A DNA stretch of 8,025 nt. Source: RGIG7378 sp964500525. Its GTDB lineage: Bacteria > Bacillota > Clostridia > RGIG7378. The DNA is taken from assembly GCA_964500525.1 (NCBI GenBank), contig CAZCOE010000091.1, positions 1 through 8,025 on the forward strand, given 5' to 3'. A program made the position numbers and the translations under genes. Within the stretch, counting starts at the first letter, position 1; each line of letters begins with the position of its first letter. The notes below the pieces were generated by a model, which searched no databases, had not been told where the DNA came from, and worked only from the letters and a program-made list of their open reading frames with translations. Of this stretch, positions 6,535 to 8,025 are shown piece after piece.

Positions 6535-8004
6535 ATGATTGATTTTACCAATATTGAAAAGTATAGAGAAAACAACCGTATTGAAGCGAAAAAGGCAACC
6601 GGTGGTCTGCCCCGCAGCATTTGGGAAACCTACTCTGCGTTCGCCAATACGCTGGGTGGTATCATTTTGCTTGGCGTGGAGGAACACGCAGACAAGTCCT
6701 TGCATCCTGTTGATTTGCCTAATCCCGATAAGCTTATAAAAGACTTTTGGGATACCGTCAATAATGCAAATAAGGTCAGCGCAAACATCCTCTCCGACAA
6801 GAATGTGACGATTGAGGACACTGACGGTAAGCGAATTGTGGCTATCCGTGTGCCTCGGGCACAGCGCAGTGATAAGCCTGTGTATATTGACGGCAATCCC
6901 CTTTCGGGAAGCTATCGTCGAAATGGCGAGGGCGATTACAAGTGTACCAAGGAAGAAGTGCAAGGGATGATGCGGGATGCAGCTATCAAAACCCAGGATA
7001 TGCTCGTGCTTGAAAATATGGAGCTCGACGCATTAGATTACGATAGTGTAAAACGTTATCGCATCCGTATGAGAATCTATCGCCCCGGACACGTATGGGA
7101 GGAGCTTGAAGACGTAGAGTTCCTTTACAAGCTCGGCGCAGTTGGAAGATCAAGCGACGGGAAGATGCACCCCACAGCCGCGGGGCTCCTGATGTTTGGC
7201 TATGAATACGAAATAGTAAAGGAATTTCCTGCATACTTCCTTGACTATCAGGAGCAGTTCGATCCTAACACTCGTTGGACAGACCGTATTGTTTCTTCGT
7301 CAGGCGATTGGAGTGGAAATATCTACGATTTCTATTTCCGCGTTTACAATAAGATTGCGCAGGATATTAAAGTCCCGTTCAAGCTCGAGGGCGGAGATCG
7401 CATTGACGATACGCCTGTACACAGGGCACTCAGAGAAGCTCTTGCCAACTGCTTAATAAATGCTGACTATTACGGCAGACAAGGTCTTGTCATAATCAAA
7501 AAGAAGGATGTTATCACGCTTTCCAATCCCGGTGGTTTCCGCATCGATGTGGAAGCCGCAAAGAGTGGCGGCGTTTCCGACCCTCGTAACAGTACGCTTA
7601 TCAAGATGTTTAATCTCATCGATGTAGGTGAACGCGCGGGCAGCGGTATTCCTAACATTTTCAACGTTTGGGGAAAACAAGGTTGGTCTGCTCCAGTTAT
7701 CAACGAAAGCTTTGAACCCGATAGAATCACTTTATCACTGCCAATCGGCAAAAACGACGATAAAAAAGCGACGATAAAAAGCGACGATAAAAAAGCGACG
7801 ATAAAAACCGTCGCATACAAGCAAGCAATTATCTCTTATCTCACCGGAAACGTTTCTGCCAAGAGTGGTGAAATTGCCGGGATGCTCGGCTTGAAACCAA
7901 CAAGAGCAAAGGAAATCCTTAGCGAAATGGTGGATGAGGAAACTATCATTGCTGAGGGTGGCAATAGGAATCGTGTGTATAAGTTGAAAGCGAGTCAGAA
8001 GTAA
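6535..8004 (+). CDS. AlbA_2 domain / RecG-like GHKL ATP-binding transcriptional regulator
   Basis: This 489-residue protein starts with an AlbA_2 (Schlafen AlbA-like, putative nucleic-acid-binding) domain, residues about 10-145. It shows ETYSAFANTLGGIILLGV (31-48) and SGSYRRNGEGDYKCT (124-138). The middle (about 290-400) is a HATPase_c_4-type GHKL domain of the kind often called ATP-dependent DNA helicase RecG-related. REALANCLINADY (300-312) is the N-box, NPGGF (331-335) is the G1-like motif and GERAGSGIPNI (365-375) is the glycine-rich lid. Despite the common name it has no helicase motifs. A lysine-rich linker made of two 9-residue repeats (408-425) leads to a C-terminal winged helix (about 428-487). 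The canonical N-box His-Arg of HRDY is Asn-Ala here. It probably acts as an ATP-dependent regulator; defence roles are known for some AlbA_2 proteins but are not shown here. Confidence 0.9.
   Translation: MIDFTNIEKYRENNRIEAKKATGGLPRSIWETYSAFANTLGGIILLGVEEHADKSLHPVDLPNPDKLIKDFWDTVNNANKVSANILSDKNVTIEDTDGKRIVAIRVPRAQRSDKPVYIDGNPLSGSYRRNGEGDYKCTKEEVQGMMRDAAIKTQDMLVLENMELDALDYDSVKRYRIRMRIYRPGHVWEELEDVEFLYKLGAVGRSSDGKMHPTAAGLLMFGYEYEIVKEFPAYFLDYQEQFDPNTRWTDRIVSSSGDWSGNIYDFYFRVYNKIAQDIKVPFKLEGGDRIDDTPVHRALREALANCLINADYYGRQGLVIIKKKDVITLSNPGGFRIDVEAAKSGGVSDPRNSTLIKMFNLIDVGERAGSGIPNIFNVWGKQGWSAPVINESFEPDRITLSLPIGKNDDKKATIKSDDKKATIKTVAYKQAIISYLTGNVSAKSGEIAGMLGLKPTRAKEILSEMVDEETIIAEGGNRNRVYKLKASQK
7756..7809 (+). 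repeat. 27-bp tandem repeat (two copies) in the ATPase linker
   Basis: Two 27-bp units encode DDKKATIKS and DDKKATIKT in tandem (residues 408-425). Each unit itself holds two near-copies of GACGATAAAAA, beginning at 7756, 7770, 7783 and 7797 (steps 14, 13, 14). Because 27 is a multiple of three, gain or loss of a whole unit would keep the frame, whereas slippage by one 13- or 14-bp half unit would shift it. Confidence 0.9.
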
Positions 8005-8025
8005 GTTCATATATTCGGAATTTCA

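Noticed and set aside
1..8025. CRISPR arrays, tRNA or rRNA genes, insertion sequences, integrases
   Set aside because: No regularly spaced repeats, RNA gene signatures, transposase/integrase motifs or terminal inverted repeats were seen.

Overview
The window looks like chromosomal DNA of a low-to-moderate-GC Firmicute, most likely a gut-type Clostridia/Lachnospiraceae relative. This is inferred from purine-rich Shine-Dalgarno sites, intrinsic terminators, and the style of the HD-GYP, BMP and AlbA_2 proteins. It is not proven by any marker gene.

Region 1 (1-1060, minus strand) is a compact three-gene operon read right to left: an MmcQ/YjbR-family protein, a NUDIX hydrolase, and the N-terminus of a protein that looks like an aminoglycoside-phosphotransferase-type kinase and runs off the left edge. 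The NUDIX stop and the kinase start overlap as ATGA. A TTGACA promoter whose -10 lies inside a 13-bp palindrome sits in the divergent spacer (1061-1284).

Region 2 (1285-6058, plus strand) is the centrepiece. A 1192-residue membrane protein joins a multi-pass N-terminal domain resembling an ECF-transporter S component, a long run of two-component-regulator beta-propeller repeats, a Y_Y_Y-like domain, a second membrane anchor and a cytoplasmic HD-GYP domain. It overlaps by 11 nt a BMP/PnrA-type solute-binding protein that has a membrane anchor but no lipobox cysteine and no ABC transporter genes beside it. My reading, which is inference, is that the pair forms an extracellular ligand-sensing system controlling cyclic-dinucleotide hydrolysis. 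An intrinsic terminator follows at 6107-6142.

Region 3 (6201-8004, plus strand) starts with a second terminator-like hairpin and a clear promoter. It holds a two-gene unit: a small Cro/C1-type HTH protein and an AlbA_2 / RecG-like GHKL ATP-binding protein with a winged-helix tail. A linker in the latter is an exact-period 27-bp tandem repeat. This unit reads as a separate, possibly horizontally acquired, regulatory or defence-like cassette. The final 21 bases hold nothing identifiable.
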